NCBI RefSeq assembly: GCF_000341145.1
Contig: NZ_ANBE01000033.1
Location: 76,885-140,884 of the forward strand
DNA: 64,000 nt
Direction of reading: 5' to 3'
Source: Nocardiopsis xinjiangensis YIM 90004
GTDB taxonomy: Bacteria; Actinomycetota; Actinomycetes; Streptosporangiales; Streptosporangiaceae
Positions 24,224-38,363 of this stretch are shown in pieces (positions within the stretch are counted from its first letter, which is position 1; every line of letters starts with the position of its first letter). A program made the translations under genes and the position numbers. The notes under the pieces are model-generated. The model ran no database searches, was not told the DNA's origin, and saw only the letters and a program-made list of their open reading frames with translations.

Positions 24224-24496
24224 CGCGTCTCCGTCTTCCTCGTGACCTACGCCGGTTCTCGTAGCCGATATCGCTATTGACCTGCTGGCTTTCCCGAACC
24301 TCCCCGGCCCCCGATGTCGGGCGTGTCGCTTTCGACCCGGCGTACAGTGACGATGGGCGCGCACACCCGGCCATGAGGCCTTGAAGGGAGGGGGTTCACA
24401 TGCTAAGCGCGCCCGGATCTGTGATCCGCCCCAATGTGATGGGGCCGGGCGCCGCACACACACGTGTGACCCGTCGACTCACGGGCACAATCACAC

Positions 24497-24525
24497 AGGA
24501 TACCGTTTGCCGAGGAGACGGTCAA
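24497..24525 (-). promoter_or_regulatory. str operon promoter (rpsL)
   Basis: On the minus strand TTGACC (24520-24525) and TATCCT (24497-24502) are separated by exactly 17 bp, a good match to the actinobacterial principal sigma factor (HrdB) consensus. It directs transcription toward rpsL. Confidence 0.8.
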
Positions 24526-24662
24526 AACGGTGTGCGACATGGCGAGAGCCAGCGTGACCGGTCCTCGCGTAGCCGTGGGTCTCCCCCCAGTCTACGCGCT
24601 TCCGGGCTTGCTTCGTCCCAGTATTTTCCTCTGGGTCGTTCGTCGGGCGACCGAAAACGAGA

Positions 24663-24705
24663 ACGGCCGCTCCCCTCCCGTCCATTATCGGGGAAGAGCG
24701 GCCGT
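24663..24705 (-). terminator. Terminator of the repeat-rich membrane protein gene
   Basis: A 10-bp perfect stem (ACGGCCGCTC with GAGCGGCCGT) extended by C/G pairs lies 6 nt after the stop codon. It is followed on the minus strand by TCTCGTTTT. It separates this gene from the str operon promoter. Confidence 0.8.
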
Positions 24706-24710
24706 GCTCG

Positions 24711-27350
24711 CTACAGAATCAGGGTGATCGCCAGAGAGATCACGGTCACCACGATGCCGATGACGGCGAGAACCGTACCGGCCATGATGCGCCCGTGGCC
24801 GTCGAGCTCACCCCGCGACTCCCGGATCTCCCGTTTGGCCTTGGGCCCGGTGACCAGGAGGGCCAGGAGGGCCGTGATCACACCGGCGAAGGGGATCAGC
24901 GAGGCCACACCCAGCCAGAGGGTAAGGTTCGCGCCCGGTTCGGTGTCGGCGAGGAAATCCACGCTGTCGTAACCGGGGTAACCGTCACCCGGTTCACCGC
25001 CCGGGGGACGGTCGTCGAACCCGGGGAAGTCCTCGGTGATGTCACGGCGCCGGCGCTGGCCCCGGCGGGATTTCTCCGGCATCCCGTAGTCGGCCGGGGT
25101 GAAGCCGTCCTCGTACTCGTCCTCGTGGTCGCCGTACTCATCGCCGTACTCGTCGTCGTAACCCTCGTCGTAGCCGTCGTAGCCCTCCTCCCACTGGCCC
25201 TCGTCGGATCGGCGCCCGTAGGAGGGCACCGATCCCAGGTCGGAAGGCACACCGGCGGGAGGCCGAGCGATGTCCTCCCCGGGACCGTCCGGGGACAGCG
25301 GGGAGAACATCTGCGTCGAGGCGCCCCGGTCGTCGTCGGCCGCGGGCGCACCGAACATCTGGGTGGCCCCTCCGTCGGCCTGGGGCTCGACCCCGGCTCC
25401 CGTGTCGGCCCCGGCCTGCGACTGCAGGTCGGCGAGGGCCGCGAGGGGATCATCGGAAACCGGGGCGGGACCGTGTCCGGTGTCCCCGGGACCGCCCCAG
25501 TCGTCATGGCGTACTCCCCCGTCGGTGTCCTCTCGGCGCCGCTGTTCGGCCTGGCGGACCGCGTCGGGCAGACGCGGATCGTCACGGGAGAAGGCCCAGG
25601 TGTTGCCGCTGCCGGTACCGAGGTCACCCGGCTGTTCCGGTTCGGGCGGCCGGGTGCCGGAGAGCTCGTCGTCGTAACCGTCGTCGGCCCACGACCGGCC
25701 GTTCCCGGTGTTCCACCCGTCCTCGAAGGACGTCCGGTCGCCGGGTGTCCAGGAGCGCGGGCCGGCGGTGCCGGAGAGTTCGTCGTTGTAGCCGTCATCG
25801 CCGTACGCCGGCCGGTCGAACGGGTCGGAGGCGTTCCGGCCCCCGACGCTTCCGGTCGCGGAGGCGTCCCAGGAGGAGGGCTCACCCGAGGGGGCCCAGG
25901 GCTCGCCGGGGACCGGCGTACTCGTCCCGAGAGGATCCGGTCCCGGAGCGTCCCAGGACCCGAGCCCAGCGGACGGACCTGCGCTGTCCAAAGGATCGCC
26001 CTCGGAACCCGGCTCCCAGGGCGGGGTGTTGTCTGCCGGGGACCAATGCTCGCCGTTGACGGGCGCGGGGGCACCCGGGCCGAGCGGATCGCTTCCGGGG
26101 CCGTCCCAGGACGAAGACCCGGACGAAGGATTCCAGGGCTCACCGCCGTAAGAAGGCGCACCCGACCCCAGAGGACCACTCTCCGAAACACCCCACGAGG
26201 AAGACTCACCCGACGGGACCCACGAATCCCCAAGACCCGGGGACGAACCCCCCGGCCCGAGCGGATCCACATCGGAAGCACCCCACGACGAAGCCTCACC
26301 CGACGGGGACCAGGACTCACCGCCGTCAGGCTGCGCTGCCGACCCGAGCGGATCGATTCCAGGACCGTCCCAGGACGAAAGCCCGGACGAAGGATTCCAG
26401 GGCTCACCGCCGTAAGAAGGCGCACCCGACCCCAGAGGACCACTCTCCGAAACACCCCACGAGGAAGACTCACCCGACGGGACCCACGAATCCCCAAGAC
26501 CCGGGGACGACCCCCCCGGCCCGAGCGGATCCACATCGGAAGCCCCCCCCGACGAAGCCTCACCCGACGGGGACCAGGACTCACCGCCGTCAGGCTGCGC
26601 TGCCGACCCGAGCGGATCGATTCCAGGACCGTCCCAGGACGAAAGCCCGGACGAAGGATTCCAGGGCTCACCGCCGTAAGAAGGCGCACCCGACCCCAGA
26701 GGACCACTCTCCGAAACACCCCACGAGGAAGACTCACCCGACGGGGACCAGGACTCACGGTCCGAGGACAGGGGATCCGTACCAGGGGTCCACGTCTCCG
26801 GCGAGGACCAGTGACCGGTCTCCGGCGCGGACTCGTCCGAGACCCAGGTATCGGCCGCCGCGGGCGAGGCGTCGTGGTCCACCGAACCGGTCGAGGGCCA
26901 CTCCCCCGCTCCCGTCTCGCCAGGGGGCGCCGGAACGTCGGCGCTCGCAGCCACGTTCGGGTAGCCGCCCGGACGGTCACCGCGGTCCTCCCACGGCATG
27001 GGCTCCACCGGGCGGTGCGGCACCTCCCGCGCACCCGGGTACACGAACGGGTTCTGCGACTCGTAGGACGTGGAGGGTGCCGGCTCCTCGGGGACCGAAG
27101 GCGCCTGCGGTTCGGCAGGGGTGAACCCGCCCAACGCCTCGGGGTAGGGCTCGACCATCTCCGGACGCGCCGAATCCGGACCAGCGTACCCTCCGCTGTC
27201 CGGGAAGACCGTGCCTTGGCCCTTTTCCTCCCGCTGTTCGTCCAACGGGTCCTCGTACTCAGACTGCGTGCGGTGACGGTTCTGACTGGGCCGGAACCAC
27301 GAATCCGCGCTGTTCCGGTCGGAGTCCCGTCCACCCCCGTGCTCGGTCAC
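24711..27350 (-). CDS. Repeat-rich, Trp/Ser/Gly/Pro-rich membrane protein with C-terminal DUF4190-like domain
   Basis: 879 residues from the GTG at 27350. A long acidic, probably disordered N-terminal region contains about 29-residue repeats built around Trp-x-Pro-Ser-Gly and PLG motifs. Three of these form an 88-residue unit that is tandemly repeated almost identically. Acidic Tyr/Gly/Asp stretches follow, then a basic patch (EKSRRGQRRRRD). The last 75 residues have two membrane helices with a basic loop (LLVTGPKAKREIRESRG), as in DUF4190 proteins. The N-terminus would be cytoplasmic. It sits between rpoC and rpsL, where Streptomyces also has poorly conserved genes. Function unknown. Confidence 0.8.
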   Translation of the reverse strand: MTEHGGGRDSDRNSADSWFRPSQNRHRTQSEYEDPLDEQREEKGQGTVFPDSGGYAGPDSARPEMVEPYPEALGGFTPAEPQAPSVPEEPAPSTSYESQNPFVYPGAREVPHRPVEPMPWEDRGDRPGGYPNVAASADVPAPPGETGAGEWPSTGSVDHDASPAAADTWVSDESAPETGHWSSPETWTPGTDPLSSDRESWSPSGESSSWGVSESGPLGSGAPSYGGEPWNPSSGLSSWDGPGIDPLGSAAQPDGGESWSPSGEASSGGASDVDPLGPGGSSPGLGDSWVPSGESSSWGVSESGPLGSGAPSYGGEPWNPSSGLSSWDGPGIDPLGSAAQPDGGESWSPSGEASSWGASDVDPLGPGGSSPGLGDSWVPSGESSSWGVSESGPLGSGAPSYGGEPWNPSSGSSSWDGPGSDPLGPGAPAPVNGEHWSPADNTPPWEPGSEGDPLDSAGPSAGLGSWDAPGPDPLGTSTPVPGEPWAPSGEPSSWDASATGSVGGRNASDPFDRPAYGDDGYNDELSGTAGPRSWTPGDRTSFEDGWNTGNGRSWADDGYDDELSGTRPPEPEQPGDLGTGSGNTWAFSRDDPRLPDAVRQAEQRRREDTDGGVRHDDWGGPGDTGHGPAPVSDDPLAALADLQSQAGADTGAGVEPQADGGATQMFGAPAADDDRGASTQMFSPLSPDGPGEDIARPPAGVPSDLGSVPSYGRRSDEGQWEEGYDGYDEGYDDEYGDEYGDHEDEYEDGFTPADYGMPEKSRRGQRRRRDITEDFPGFDDRPPGGEPGDGYPGYDSVDFLADTEPGANLTLWLGVASLIPFAGVITALLALLVTGPKAKREIRESRGELDGHGRIMAGTVLAVIGIVVTVISLAITLIL
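26100..26750 (-). repeat. 264-bp near-identical tandem repeat (88-codon units)
   Basis: The same landmark (GGATTCCAGGGCTCACCGCC) begins at 26128, 26392 and 26656, an exact 264-bp period with only scattered substitutions, over about 2.4 copies. The unit is in frame (88 codons) and encodes three 29-30-residue subrepeats. This near-identity at DNA level suggests recent expansion by unequal recombination or slippage. Confidence 0.9.
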
Positions 27351-27487
27351 TGATGTGCCTGCCTTCCGACGCGCCGAAGCGCCCTCTCCCGTCCACACCG
27401 GAACGTGTGGACCAACAACGACAAACGGCGGCGGTCCCCACCCCTGCAGGGGTGGGTGGCCGCCGCCGTCAGTACAGCAAACCGTGG

Positions 27488-31366
<3,879 letters not shown>

Positions 31367-31400
31367 TTAATTCGTCCTCTGCTCTCGAAGGATGCGGAAG

Positions 31401-34400
31401 TTAGACCTCTTCGACACTGCTCGGCTCACGCCGCCCCAGGTCGATACCCAGCTCTTCCGCCGCACGGAAGACGTCCTCGTCACTGTCCCGCATCTCGATG
31501 GACATACCGTCGCTGGACAGCACCTCCACGTTCAGACAGAGCGACTGCATCTCCTTGATGAGCACCTTGAAGGACTCAGGGATGCCCGGCTCGGGGATGT
31601 TCTCGCCCTTGACGATGGCCTCGTAGACCTTGACACGACCCACGACGTCGTCGGACTTGATGGTGAGGAGTTCCTGGAGCGCGTAAGCGGCTCCGTAGGC
31701 CTCCAGGGCCCAGACCTCCATCTCGCCGAAGCGCTGACCACCGAACTGCGCCTTACCGCCCAGCGGCTGCTGGGTGATCATCGAGTACGGACCGGTGGAG
31801 CGGGCGTGGATCTTGTCGTCCACCAGGTGGTGGAGCTTGAGCATGTACTTGTAACCGATGGAGATCGGCTCGGCGAAGGGCTCACCGGTACGGCCGTCGA
31901 ACAGCACGGCCTTGCCGTCCTCGTTGATGAGGCGGTCGCCGTCCTGGTCCGGGTTGACCGACTGCATGAGGCCGCTGAGCTCTTCGCCGCGGAGTCCGTC
32001 GAAGACCGGGGTCGCCACACGGGAATCGGCCTCGACCTCGGAGGCCCCCATCTCGTTCAGGGACTTCTTCCAGTCGGCGTCGAGCCCCTCGACGGTCCAC
32101 CCGTTCTTGGCCAACCACCCCAAGTGGACCTCGAGCACCTGGCCGACGTTCATTCGGCCGGGTACACCCAGCGGGTTGAGGATGATGTCGATCGGGGTGC
32201 CATCCTCCAGGAACGGCATGTCCTCCTGCGGGAGGATCTTCGCGATGACGCCCTTGTTGCCGTGGCGGCCGGCGATCTTGTCACCGTCGGTGATCTTGCG
32301 CTTCTGGGCCACGTAGACGCGGACCATCTCGTTCACCCCGGGCGCGAGCTCGTCGCCGTCCTCACGGCTGAACACGCGCACACCGATGACCTTGCCGGTC
32401 TCGCCGTGCGGCACCTTCAGGGAGGTGTCGCGGACCTCACGGGCCTTCTCGCCGAAGATGGCGCGCAGCAGGCGCTCCTCCGGGGTCAGCTCGGTCTCAC
32501 CCTTGGGCGTGACCTTGCCGACGAGGATGTCGCCGTCGACGACCTCTGCACCGATGCGGATGATGCCCCGGTCGTCGAGGTCGGCCAGGACCTCATCGCT
32601 GACGTTGGGGATCTCCCGCGTGATCTCCTCCGGACCCAGCTTGGTGTCCCGGGCGTCGACCTCGTGCTCCTCGATGTGGATCGAGGACATGACGTCCTCC
32701 TGCACCAGGCGCTGGGAGAGGATGATGGCGTCCTCGTAGTTGTGGCCCTCCCAGGACATGTACGCCACGAGGAGGTTCTTGCCCAGCGACATCTCGCCCT
32801 GGTCCGTGGACGGACCGTCGGCCAGGACCTCGCGCTCCTCGACCCGGGCGCCCTCATGGACGATCGGGCGCTGGTTGAAGCACGTGCCCTGGTTGGAGCG
32901 CTCGAACTTGCCCATGCGGTAGGTCCTGCGCGTGCCGTCGTCGGCCATCACGGTGACGTAGTCGGCCGTGACGTCCTCGACGACACCGGCCTTCTCCGTC
33001 AGCACGACCTCGCCGGCGTCGGTGGCGGCACGGTACTCCATGCCGGTACCGACGAACGGGGACTCGGCCCGCAGCAGCGGCACGGCCTGGCGCTGCATGT
33101 TGGACCCCATGAGCGCACGGTTGGCGTCGTCGTGCTCCAGGAACGGGATCATGGCGGTGGCGACCGACACCATCTGGCGCGGCGACACGTCCATGTAGTC
33201 GACCTCGTCGGTACTGACCTGCTCGAAGTCGTCACCGCGCCGCCGCACGAGAATGCCGGCTTCGGCGAAGGTGCCGTCCTCGTTCATCGGCGTGTTCGCC
33301 TGCGCGATGATGTAACGGTCTTCCTCGTCCGCGGTGAGGTAGTCGACCTCGTCAGTGATGTGACCGTCGACGACCCTGCGGTACGGGGTCTCCACGAACC
33401 CGAAGGAGTTGACACGCCCATAGGCGGCCAGCGAACCGATGAGACCGATGTTGGGACCCTCAGGGGTCTCGATCGGGCACATGCGGCCGTAGTGCGAGGG
33501 GTGGACGTCACGGACCTCGAAACCCGCGCGCTCACGGGACAGACCGCCCGGGCCCAGCGCCGAGAGGCGGCGCTTGTGGGTCAAGCCGGCCAGAGGGTTG
33601 GTCTGGTCCATGAACTGGGACAGCTGCGAGGTACCGAAGAACTCCTTGATGGAGGCCACGACCGGGCGGATGTTGATCAGGGTCTGCGGCGTGATCGCCT
33701 CGACGTCCTGGGTGGTCATCCGCTCGCGGACCACACGCTCCATGCGGGCCAGACCCAGGCGGACCTGGTTCTGGATGAGCTCACCGACGGTACGGAGACG
33801 GCGGTTGCCGAAGTGGTCGATGTCGTCGGTCTCGATGACCCGCTCGCCGAGCGGGGTCTCCTTCTCGGTCTCACCGGCGTGCAGGCGGACGAGGTAGTCG
33901 ATCGTGTTGACGATGTCGTCCTCGGTCAGCGTGCCCTGCGTGTAGTCGGTGTCGAGGCCGAGCTTCTTGTTGATCTTGTACCGGCCGACCTTGGCGAGGT
34001 CGTAACGCTTCGGGTTGAAGTAGAGGTTCTCCAGAAGCGTCTGGGCCGACTCCTTCGTCGGCGGCTCGCCGGGACGCAGCTTGCGGTAGATGTCCAGCAG
34101 GGCGTCGTCGGTGCCGGCGGTGGGGTCCTTCTCCAGGGTGTTGCGGATGGACTCGTACTGGCCGAACCGCTCCAGGATCTGGTCGGTGGTCCAGCCCAGC
34201 GCCTTGAGCAGGACCGTGACGCCCTGCTTGCGCTTACGGTCGATGCGCACACCCACGAAGTCGCGCTTGTCGACCTCGAACTCCAGCCATGCACCGCGGG
34301 ACGGGATGACCTTGCAGCCGTAGAGGTCCTTGTCCGAGGTCTTGTCGACAGAAGTGTCGAAGTAAACGCCCGGGGAGCGAACCAGCTGGGACACGACGAC

Positions 34401-34868
34401 GCGCTCGGTGCCGTTGATGATGAAGGTGCCCTTGCTGGTCATGAGCGGGAAGTCGCCCATGAACACCGTCTGGCTCTTGATCTCACCGGTGTCGTTGTTG
34501 ATGAACTCCGCCGTGACGAACATCGGGGCGGAGTAGGTCATGTCCTTGTCCTTGCACTCCTCTTCGGAGTACTTGGGCGGCTCGAACCGATGGTCGCGGA
34601 ACGACAGCGACATCGTGCCCGAGAAGTCCTCGATCGGACTGATCTCCTCGAAGATCTCTTCGAGACCGGACTGCTCCGTAACGTCCTTGCGGCCGGCGTT
34701 CCGGGCCGCCTCCAGTCGGGCCTGCCACTTCTCGTTGCCCAGGAGCCAGTCGAAGGACTCCGTCTGAAGGGCGAGAAGGTTCGGGACCTCGAGTGGTTCC
34801 GGAATGCGGGCGAAGGAAACGCGGTGCGGACCAAGTACGTTAGCGGAGGCGTTGCGCGAGGCTGCCAA
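31401..34868 (-). CDS. rpoB: RNA polymerase beta subunit
   Basis: The 1155-residue beta subunit begins at a TTG codon (34868), preceded by a GGAAGGA ribosome site. Streptomyces rpoB also starts at TTG with the same first residues. The rifampicin region reads [12 protein letters not shown] and [11 protein letters not shown], with Asp, His431 and Ser in their wild-type, sensitive form. The C-terminal anchor ends near [18 protein letters not shown]. Upstream is a strong promoter with a leader of about 190 nt. Confidence 0.98.
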   Translation of the reverse strand: MAASRNASANVLGPHRVSFARIPEPLEVPNLLALQTESFDWLLGNEKWQARLEAARNAGRKDVTEQSGLEEIFEEISPIEDFSGTMSLSFRDHRFEPPKYSEEECKDKDMTYSAPMFVTAEFINNDTGEIKSQTVFMGDFPLMTSKGTFIINGTERVVVSQLVRSPGVYFDTSVDKTSDKDLYGCKVIPSRGAWLEFEVDKRDFVGVRIDRKRKQGVTVLLKALGWTTDQILERFGQYESIRNTLEKDPTAGTDDALLDIYRKLRPGEPPTKESAQTLLENLYFNPKRYDLAKVGRYKINKKLGLDTDYTQGTLTEDDIVNTIDYLVRLHAGETEKETPLGERVIETDDIDHFGNRRLRTVGELIQNQVRLGLARMERVVRERMTTQDVEAITPQTLINIRPVVASIKEFFGTSQLSQFMDQTNPLAGLTHKRRLSALGPGGLSRERAGFEVRDVHPSHYGRMCPIETPEGPNIGLIGSLAAYGRVNSFGFVETPYRRVVDGHITDEVDYLTADEEDRYIIAQANTPMNEDGTFAEAGILVRRRGDDFEQVSTDEVDYMDVSPRQMVSVATAMIPFLEHDDANRALMGSNMQRQAVPLLRAESPFVGTGMEYRAATDAGEVVLTEKAGVVEDVTADYVTVMADDGTRRTYRMGKFERSNQGTCFNQRPIVHEGARVEEREVLADGPSTDQGEMSLGKNLLVAYMSWEGHNYEDAIILSQRLVQEDVMSSIHIEEHEVDARDTKLGPEEITREIPNVSDEVLADLDDRGIIRIGAEVVDGDILVGKVTPKGETELTPEERLLRAIFGEKAREVRDTSLKVPHGETGKVIGVRVFSREDGDELAPGVNEMVRVYVAQKRKITDGDKIAGRHGNKGVIAKILPQEDMPFLEDGTPIDIILNPLGVPGRMNVGQVLEVHLGWLAKNGWTVEGLDADWKKSLNEMGASEVEADSRVATPVFDGLRGEELSGLMQSVNPDQDGDRLINEDGKAVLFDGRTGEPFAEPISIGYKYMLKLHHLVDDKIHARSTGPYSMITQQPLGGKAQFGGQRFGEMEVWALEAYGAAYALQELLTIKSDDVVGRVKVYEAIVKGENIPEPGIPESFKVLIKEMQSLCLNVEVLSSDGMSIEMRDSDEDVFRAAEELGIDLGRREPSSVEEV

Positions 34869-35056
34869 CAGGGGTCCTTCCGAAGGCTTGTGGCGGTTGA
34901 AGCGCGCACGCCAGACGATCCGTCACGAGAAGGACCGTCACAACGAGGTCGAGACGGTCGCATCGAGTGGGAACGGCCTACCGGGTTCCGGTTGTACTAC
35001 GGATGGCGGCAAACGTTCACCAACACAGGGATCACCAAAGGGCAGCGCAAAAGAGC

Positions 35057-35085
35057 AGTGTAGCCGGAAACTACACCGCTGTCCA
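35057..35085 (-). promoter_or_regulatory. rpoBC promoter
   Basis: On the minus strand TGGACA (35080-35085) and TACACT (35057-35062) are separated by 17 bp. The hexamers and spacing fit the HrdB-type consensus. About 190 nt of leader precede the TTG start of rpoB. Confidence 0.8.
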
Positions 35086-35492
35086 CCCACGGTCCACAAC
35101 ACCACTCAAGACACCGGCAGGATCACCCGCCGAGGGCGATCCGTCAACCCCGAACACCCCGCCCGAGGTCGGTCTCTCGTCGCGTTCCGTACGGCTGGAC
35201 GAGCGCGCCTGCCCCTGGCCCCAGGAGGGGGATGTTGAGCCAACAGACATCCCGAAGGGTTCCCCCACGGGCAACGGGTAAACACTCCTCCGCCCGGACC
35301 CCGTCAAGAATCCCGGGACGGGAGATTATCGCGCCCAAGGGACAGTTCGCACATGCGCTCCCCCGGTGCCCGCCCGATCGACCCGACCAAGCCTGGCACA
35401 GCATGGCCCCGGGGCGGCCGCGGACACGGCCGTTCACGGCATACGGGACGCGGGGCCCCTCCGAGGCACTGAGTGGACCGTGAAGACACGAA

Positions 35493-35528
35493 CACGGCCG
35501 CCCCTCCGCAAGGGAAGGACGGCCGCGT
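35493..35528 (-). terminator. Hairpin after rplL
   Basis: Arms CACGGCCG and CGGCCGCGTG with further C/G pairing form a stem about 40 nt after the rplL stop. It probably causes partial termination before the separate rpoB promoter. Confidence 0.7.
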
Positions 35529-35564
35529 GAAGCAGACCAGCGGGCTTCTGCGGCCCGCAGGAGA

Positions 35565-35954
35565 CTACTTGAGGGTGACGGTGGCGCCGGCGCCCTCGAG
35601 GGACTCCTTGGCCTTGTCCGCGTTCTCCTTGTTGACGCCCTCGAGCAGAGCCTTCGGAGCGTTGTCGACCAGGTCCTTGGCCTCCTTGAGGCCCAGGCTC
35701 GTGAGGCCGCGGACCTCCTTGATGACCTGGATCTTCTTGTCGCCGGCCGACTCGAGGACGACGTCGAACTCGTCCTTCTCCTCCTCCTCGGCGGCCTCGC
35801 CACCGCCACCGGCGGGGGCGGCGACGACGGCGGCGGCCGGGGCGGCGGCCTCGACGTCGAACTTCTCCTCGAAGAGCTTCACGAACTCGGAGAGCTCGAG
35901 GAGGGTCATCTCCTCGAACGCAGCAAGCAGGTCCTCGTTGCTGAGCTTCGCCAT
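35565..35954 (-). CDS. rplL: 50S ribosomal protein L7/L12
   Basis: L7/L12 forms the flexible stalk that recruits GTPases. 129 residues: an N-terminal dimerisation helix ([17 protein letters not shown]-like), an Ala-rich acidic hinge and the globular C-terminal domain with [20 protein letters not shown] and the [11 protein letters not shown] end. It lies about 95 nt after rplJ. Confidence 0.98.
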   Translation of the reverse strand: MAKLSNEDLLAAFEEMTLLELSEFVKLFEEKFDVEAAAPAAAVVAAPAGGGGEAAEEEEKDEFDVVLESAGDKKIQVIKEVRGLTSLGLKEAKDLVDNAPKALLEGVNKENADKAKESLEGAGATVTLK

Positions 35955-36047
35955 GGTGCGATCTCTCTTTCTCTACAGGACACGCGCGCCGATCAGACGC
36001 CGCGTGCGAGCCTTTGGCGGGCGGCAGCCCGCCGTGGTTCAGGGGTT

Positions 36048-36578
36048 CTAGGCGGCTTCCTCGGAGCTCTTCTTCTCCTCGAGGGCCTTCGCGAGACGCG
36101 CGGCCTTGAGGGGGAGAGCCTGGAAGACGGCGGCGGCCTGGCCCTGCTTGGACTTGAGGGCACCGGCCATCTTCGAGAGAAGCACCTCGCGGGACTCCAG
36201 GTCGGCCAGCTTGGTGATCTGTTCGGCGTCCATCGTCTTGCCGTCGATGACGCCGCCCTTGATCACCAGGGCGGAGTTCTGCTTCGAGAAGTCGCGCAGA
36301 CCCTTGGCCGCCTCGACCACGTCACCGTGGACGAAGGCGATCGCGGAGGGACCCTCGAGGAGGTCGGAGACCTCTTCGTCGATCTCTGCGTCCTTGACCG
36401 CGATCTTGGTCAGGGTGTTCTTCACGATGCGGAATCGCGCGGTCTGACCGAGGCCACGGCGGAGCTCGTTGAGCGCCGCCACGGAGAGCCCCCGGTATTC
36501 GGTCAGCACGGCACCGTTGGACTCACGGAACTCGCCCGCGAGCTCGGCGACCGCTGCTGCCTTGTCCGGCCTCGCCAT
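36048..36578 (-). CDS. rplJ: 50S ribosomal protein L10
   Basis: L10 anchors L7/L12 dimers to the 50S base. The ATG at 36578 gives 176 residues starting MARPDKAAAVAEL with the EYRGLSVAALNELRR and KNTLTKIA motifs and a C-terminal helix for L12 binding. The frame stays open upstream to 37061 through the leader, but that part is untranslated RNA. Autoregulation through the L10 leader is likely. Confidence 0.97.
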   Translation of the reverse strand: MARPDKAAAVAELAGEFRESNGAVLTEYRGLSVAALNELRRGLGQTARFRIVKNTLTKIAVKDAEIDEEVSDLLEGPSAIAFVHGDVVEAAKGLRDFSKQNSALVIKGGVIDGKTMDAEQITKLADLESREVLLSKMAGALKSKQGQAAAVFQALPLKAARLAKALEEKKSSEEAA

Positions 36579-36798
36579 GGGACTCCTTCCAACATTGTCG
36601 TCATCCCGCCCGACGGCGGGGATGCTCCACCCCGAAGGGGCGGACGTTTCCGCTCCCGGCCGACGGACCTTGCGGTCGTCCGGCCTTCGAGGGGCGTTCG
36701 GGCCATGGCCCCGGCTTCCGGTCACCACCGGATGCCGGCCGACGACAACACCGGCTGTCTCCCACGGACTCGTCGCGATCGGCGTCAGCACGAGAAAA

Positions 36799-36823
36799 GC
36801 CCCGAGCGCCAGGCGCACGGGGC
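36799..36823 (-). terminator. Attenuator-like hairpin in the rplJ leader
   Basis: The 11-bp arms GCCCCGTGCGC and GCGCTCGGGGC (one mismatch) have a 3-nt loop and are followed on the minus strand by TTTTCTCG. The hairpin lies about 220 nt before rplJ and after the L10 leader, so it could attenuate rplJL transcription. Confidence 0.6.
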
Positions 36824-36879
36824 ACGACCACGTCCTGAAGGGCACACACATCGGTGCCCGGGACGGGAAAGCTCTGAGT

Positions 36880-36952
36880 GACACCTGCGCGGGCGCCCAT
36901 CGTGGACGGGTCCTTAGGTCACCCTTGCGGGCGACGACCAGCGGTCTTCGGC
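36880..36952 (-). ncRNA. L10 leader (ribosomal protein autoregulatory element)
   Basis: The minus-strand RNA begins CCGAAGACCGCTGGTCG and ends GCGCAGGTGTC, resembling the actinobacterial L10 leader that binds L10-(L12)4 to control rplJL. It lies directly downstream of a promoter-like element and upstream of rplJ. Identification rests on recalled consensus features. Confidence 0.65.
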
Positions 36953-36960
36953 AATATCCA

Positions 36961-36990
36961 ACCTTACCCCACGTTCCGGTCTGCATCGAA
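36961..36990 (-). promoter_or_regulatory. Candidate rplJ promoter
   Basis: On the minus strand TTCGAT (36985-36990) and TAAGGT (36961-36966) are 18 bp apart, immediately upstream of the L10 leader. The -35 is only a partial match, so this is a candidate. Confidence 0.5.
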
Positions 36991-37065
36991 CCGAGTAGTG
37001 CGACCACGGCCGGCGCGGAACCGCTGCGGTACCCGCCACACCGCCGACGGGCCCCGCACACGAGC

Positions 37066-37107
37066 GCGGGCCCCGGCCCCTTCCGCGCGGAAGGGGCCGG
37101 GGCCCGC
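37066..37107. terminator. 42-bp perfect palindrome between rplA and the rplJ leader
   Basis: Two 21-bp arms (37066-37086 and 37087-37107) are exact inverted copies with no spacer, 27 nt after the rplA stop. Very stable as RNA; it lacks a U-tract. Most likely a factor-assisted terminator for rplKA. Confidence 0.75.
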
Positions 37108-37133
37108 GGTGTCTACGGCCTCACCCGGGAGAC

Positions 37134-37811
37134 TCAGATCTCGAGCGGGATGGAGGGGCCCATGGTCGTGGTCATGGAGCCCTTCTTGACGTAGCGGCCC
37201 TTGGCGGCGGACGGCTTGATGCGGTTCACCTCGTCCAGGGCGGCCTGGTAGTTCTCCACCAGCTTGGCGTCCTCGAAGGAGCTCTTGCCGATGATGAAGT
37301 GCAGGTTCCCGTGACGGTCGACGCGGAACTCGATCTTTCCGCCCTTGATGTCGTTGACGGCCTTGGTCACGTCGGGGGTGACGGTGCCGGTCTTCGGGTT
37401 CGGCATCAGGCCACGGGGACCGAGCACGCGGCCCAGGCGGCCGACCTTGCCCATGAGGTCCGGGGTGGCCACGACGGCGTCGAAGTCCAGGAAGCCGTTC
37501 TGGATCTCCTGGACGAGGTCGTCGTCACCGACGTAGTCGGCGCCAGCGGCGCGAGCCTGCTCGGCACGCTCACCGGTCGCGAAGACCAGGACCCGAGCGG
37601 TCTTACCGGTGCCGTGCGGCAGGTTCACGGTGCCACGGACCATCTGGTCGGCCTTGCGCGGGTCGACGCCCAGGCGCAGGGCGACCTCGACGGTCGGGTC
37701 GAACTTGACCTTGGCGGTGTCCTTGGCCAGCTTCACTGCCTCGGCGGGGCTGTAGAGCTGGTTACGGTCCACCAGCTCACTGGCTTTGCGGTGGTTCTTG
37801 CTGCGCTTCAC
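37134..37811 (-). CDS. rplA: 50S ribosomal protein L1
   Basis: L1 forms the mobile stalk at the E site and in many bacteria represses its own operon. The 225 residues start [14 protein letters not shown]-like and hold the [31 protein letters not shown] and [19 protein letters not shown] signatures. About 120 nt separate it from rplK. The frame reads to SIPLEI at the end; full length. Confidence 0.98.
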   Translation of the reverse strand: MKRSKNHRKASELVDRNQLYSPAEAVKLAKDTAKVKFDPTVEVALRLGVDPRKADQMVRGTVNLPHGTGKTARVLVFATGERAEQARAAGADYVGDDDLVQEIQNGFLDFDAVVATPDLMGKVGRLGRVLGPRGLMPNPKTGTVTPDVTKAVNDIKGGKIEFRVDRHGNLHFIIGKSSFEDAKLVENYQAALDEVNRIKPSAAKGRYVKKGSMTTTMGPSIPLEI

Positions 37812-37931
37812 GCTTGTCTCCTATGCGGACGTGTGGTCACCGGGCCAGCGCCTGGCCCTGCCACGGTCGGTCGCGGACGCGGTGCGTCCGCTCACCCCGG
37901 CGGGAATGCACCGGAGCCACCCGAGGGGGTG

Positions 37932-38363
37932 TTACTTGATCACGATGCCCATGGAACGGGCGGTGCCCTCGACGATCTTGGCGGCGACCTCGACGTCGTC
38001 GGTGTTGAGGTCGGGCAGCTTGGTCTGCGCGATCTCACGCACCTGGTCGGCGCTGATCGTGGCGGCAGTGGTACGCCCGGGGTCGGTCGCGGCCTTGTCG
38101 ACGCCCGCAGCCTTGAGGATCATCTTCGGCGCCGGCGGCGTCTTCGTGACGAAGCTGAAGGAGCGGTCCTCGTAGATGGAGATCTCTACGGGGATGACGT
38201 TCCCGCGCTGGGCTTCCGTCGCAGCGTTGTACTGCTTGCAGAAGTCCATGATGTTGACGCCGTGCGGACCGAGAGCGGTACCGACGGGCGGGGCCGGAGT
38301 GGCCTGACCGGCGGGGAGCTGCACCTTGACGAGTGCTGCCAGTTTCTTCTTCTTCGGAGGCAT
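37932..38363 (-). CDS. rplK: 50S ribosomal protein L11
   Basis: L11 binds the GTPase-associated centre and is needed for RelA activation and thiostrepton action. 143 residues: [16 protein letters not shown], the proline-rich [17 protein letters not shown] segment and the C-terminal rRNA-binding domain. Initiates the rplKA pair after a 330-bp spacer downstream of nusG. Confidence 0.98.
   Translation of the reverse strand: MPPKKKKLAALVKVQLPAGQATPAPPVGTALGPHGVNIMDFCKQYNAATEAQRGNVIPVEISIYEDRSFSFVTKTPPAPKMILKAAGVDKAATDPGRTTAATISADQVREIAQTKLPDLNTDDVEVAAKIVEGTARSMGIVIK

Larger units (their letters stand above)
34869..35564. other. rplL-rpoB spacer
   Basis: About 700 bp without a gene. It contains the rplL terminator (35493-35528) and the rpoB promoter (35057-35085). 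Between them (35090-35490) I see only GC-rich sequence with no coding signal. A separate rpoB promoter after rplL is the known arrangement in Streptomyces. Confidence 0.7.

Noticed and set aside
26100-26750. The 264-bp repeat as a possible CRISPR array
   Set aside because: Repeats are long, directly adjacent and in coding frame, with no short spacers.
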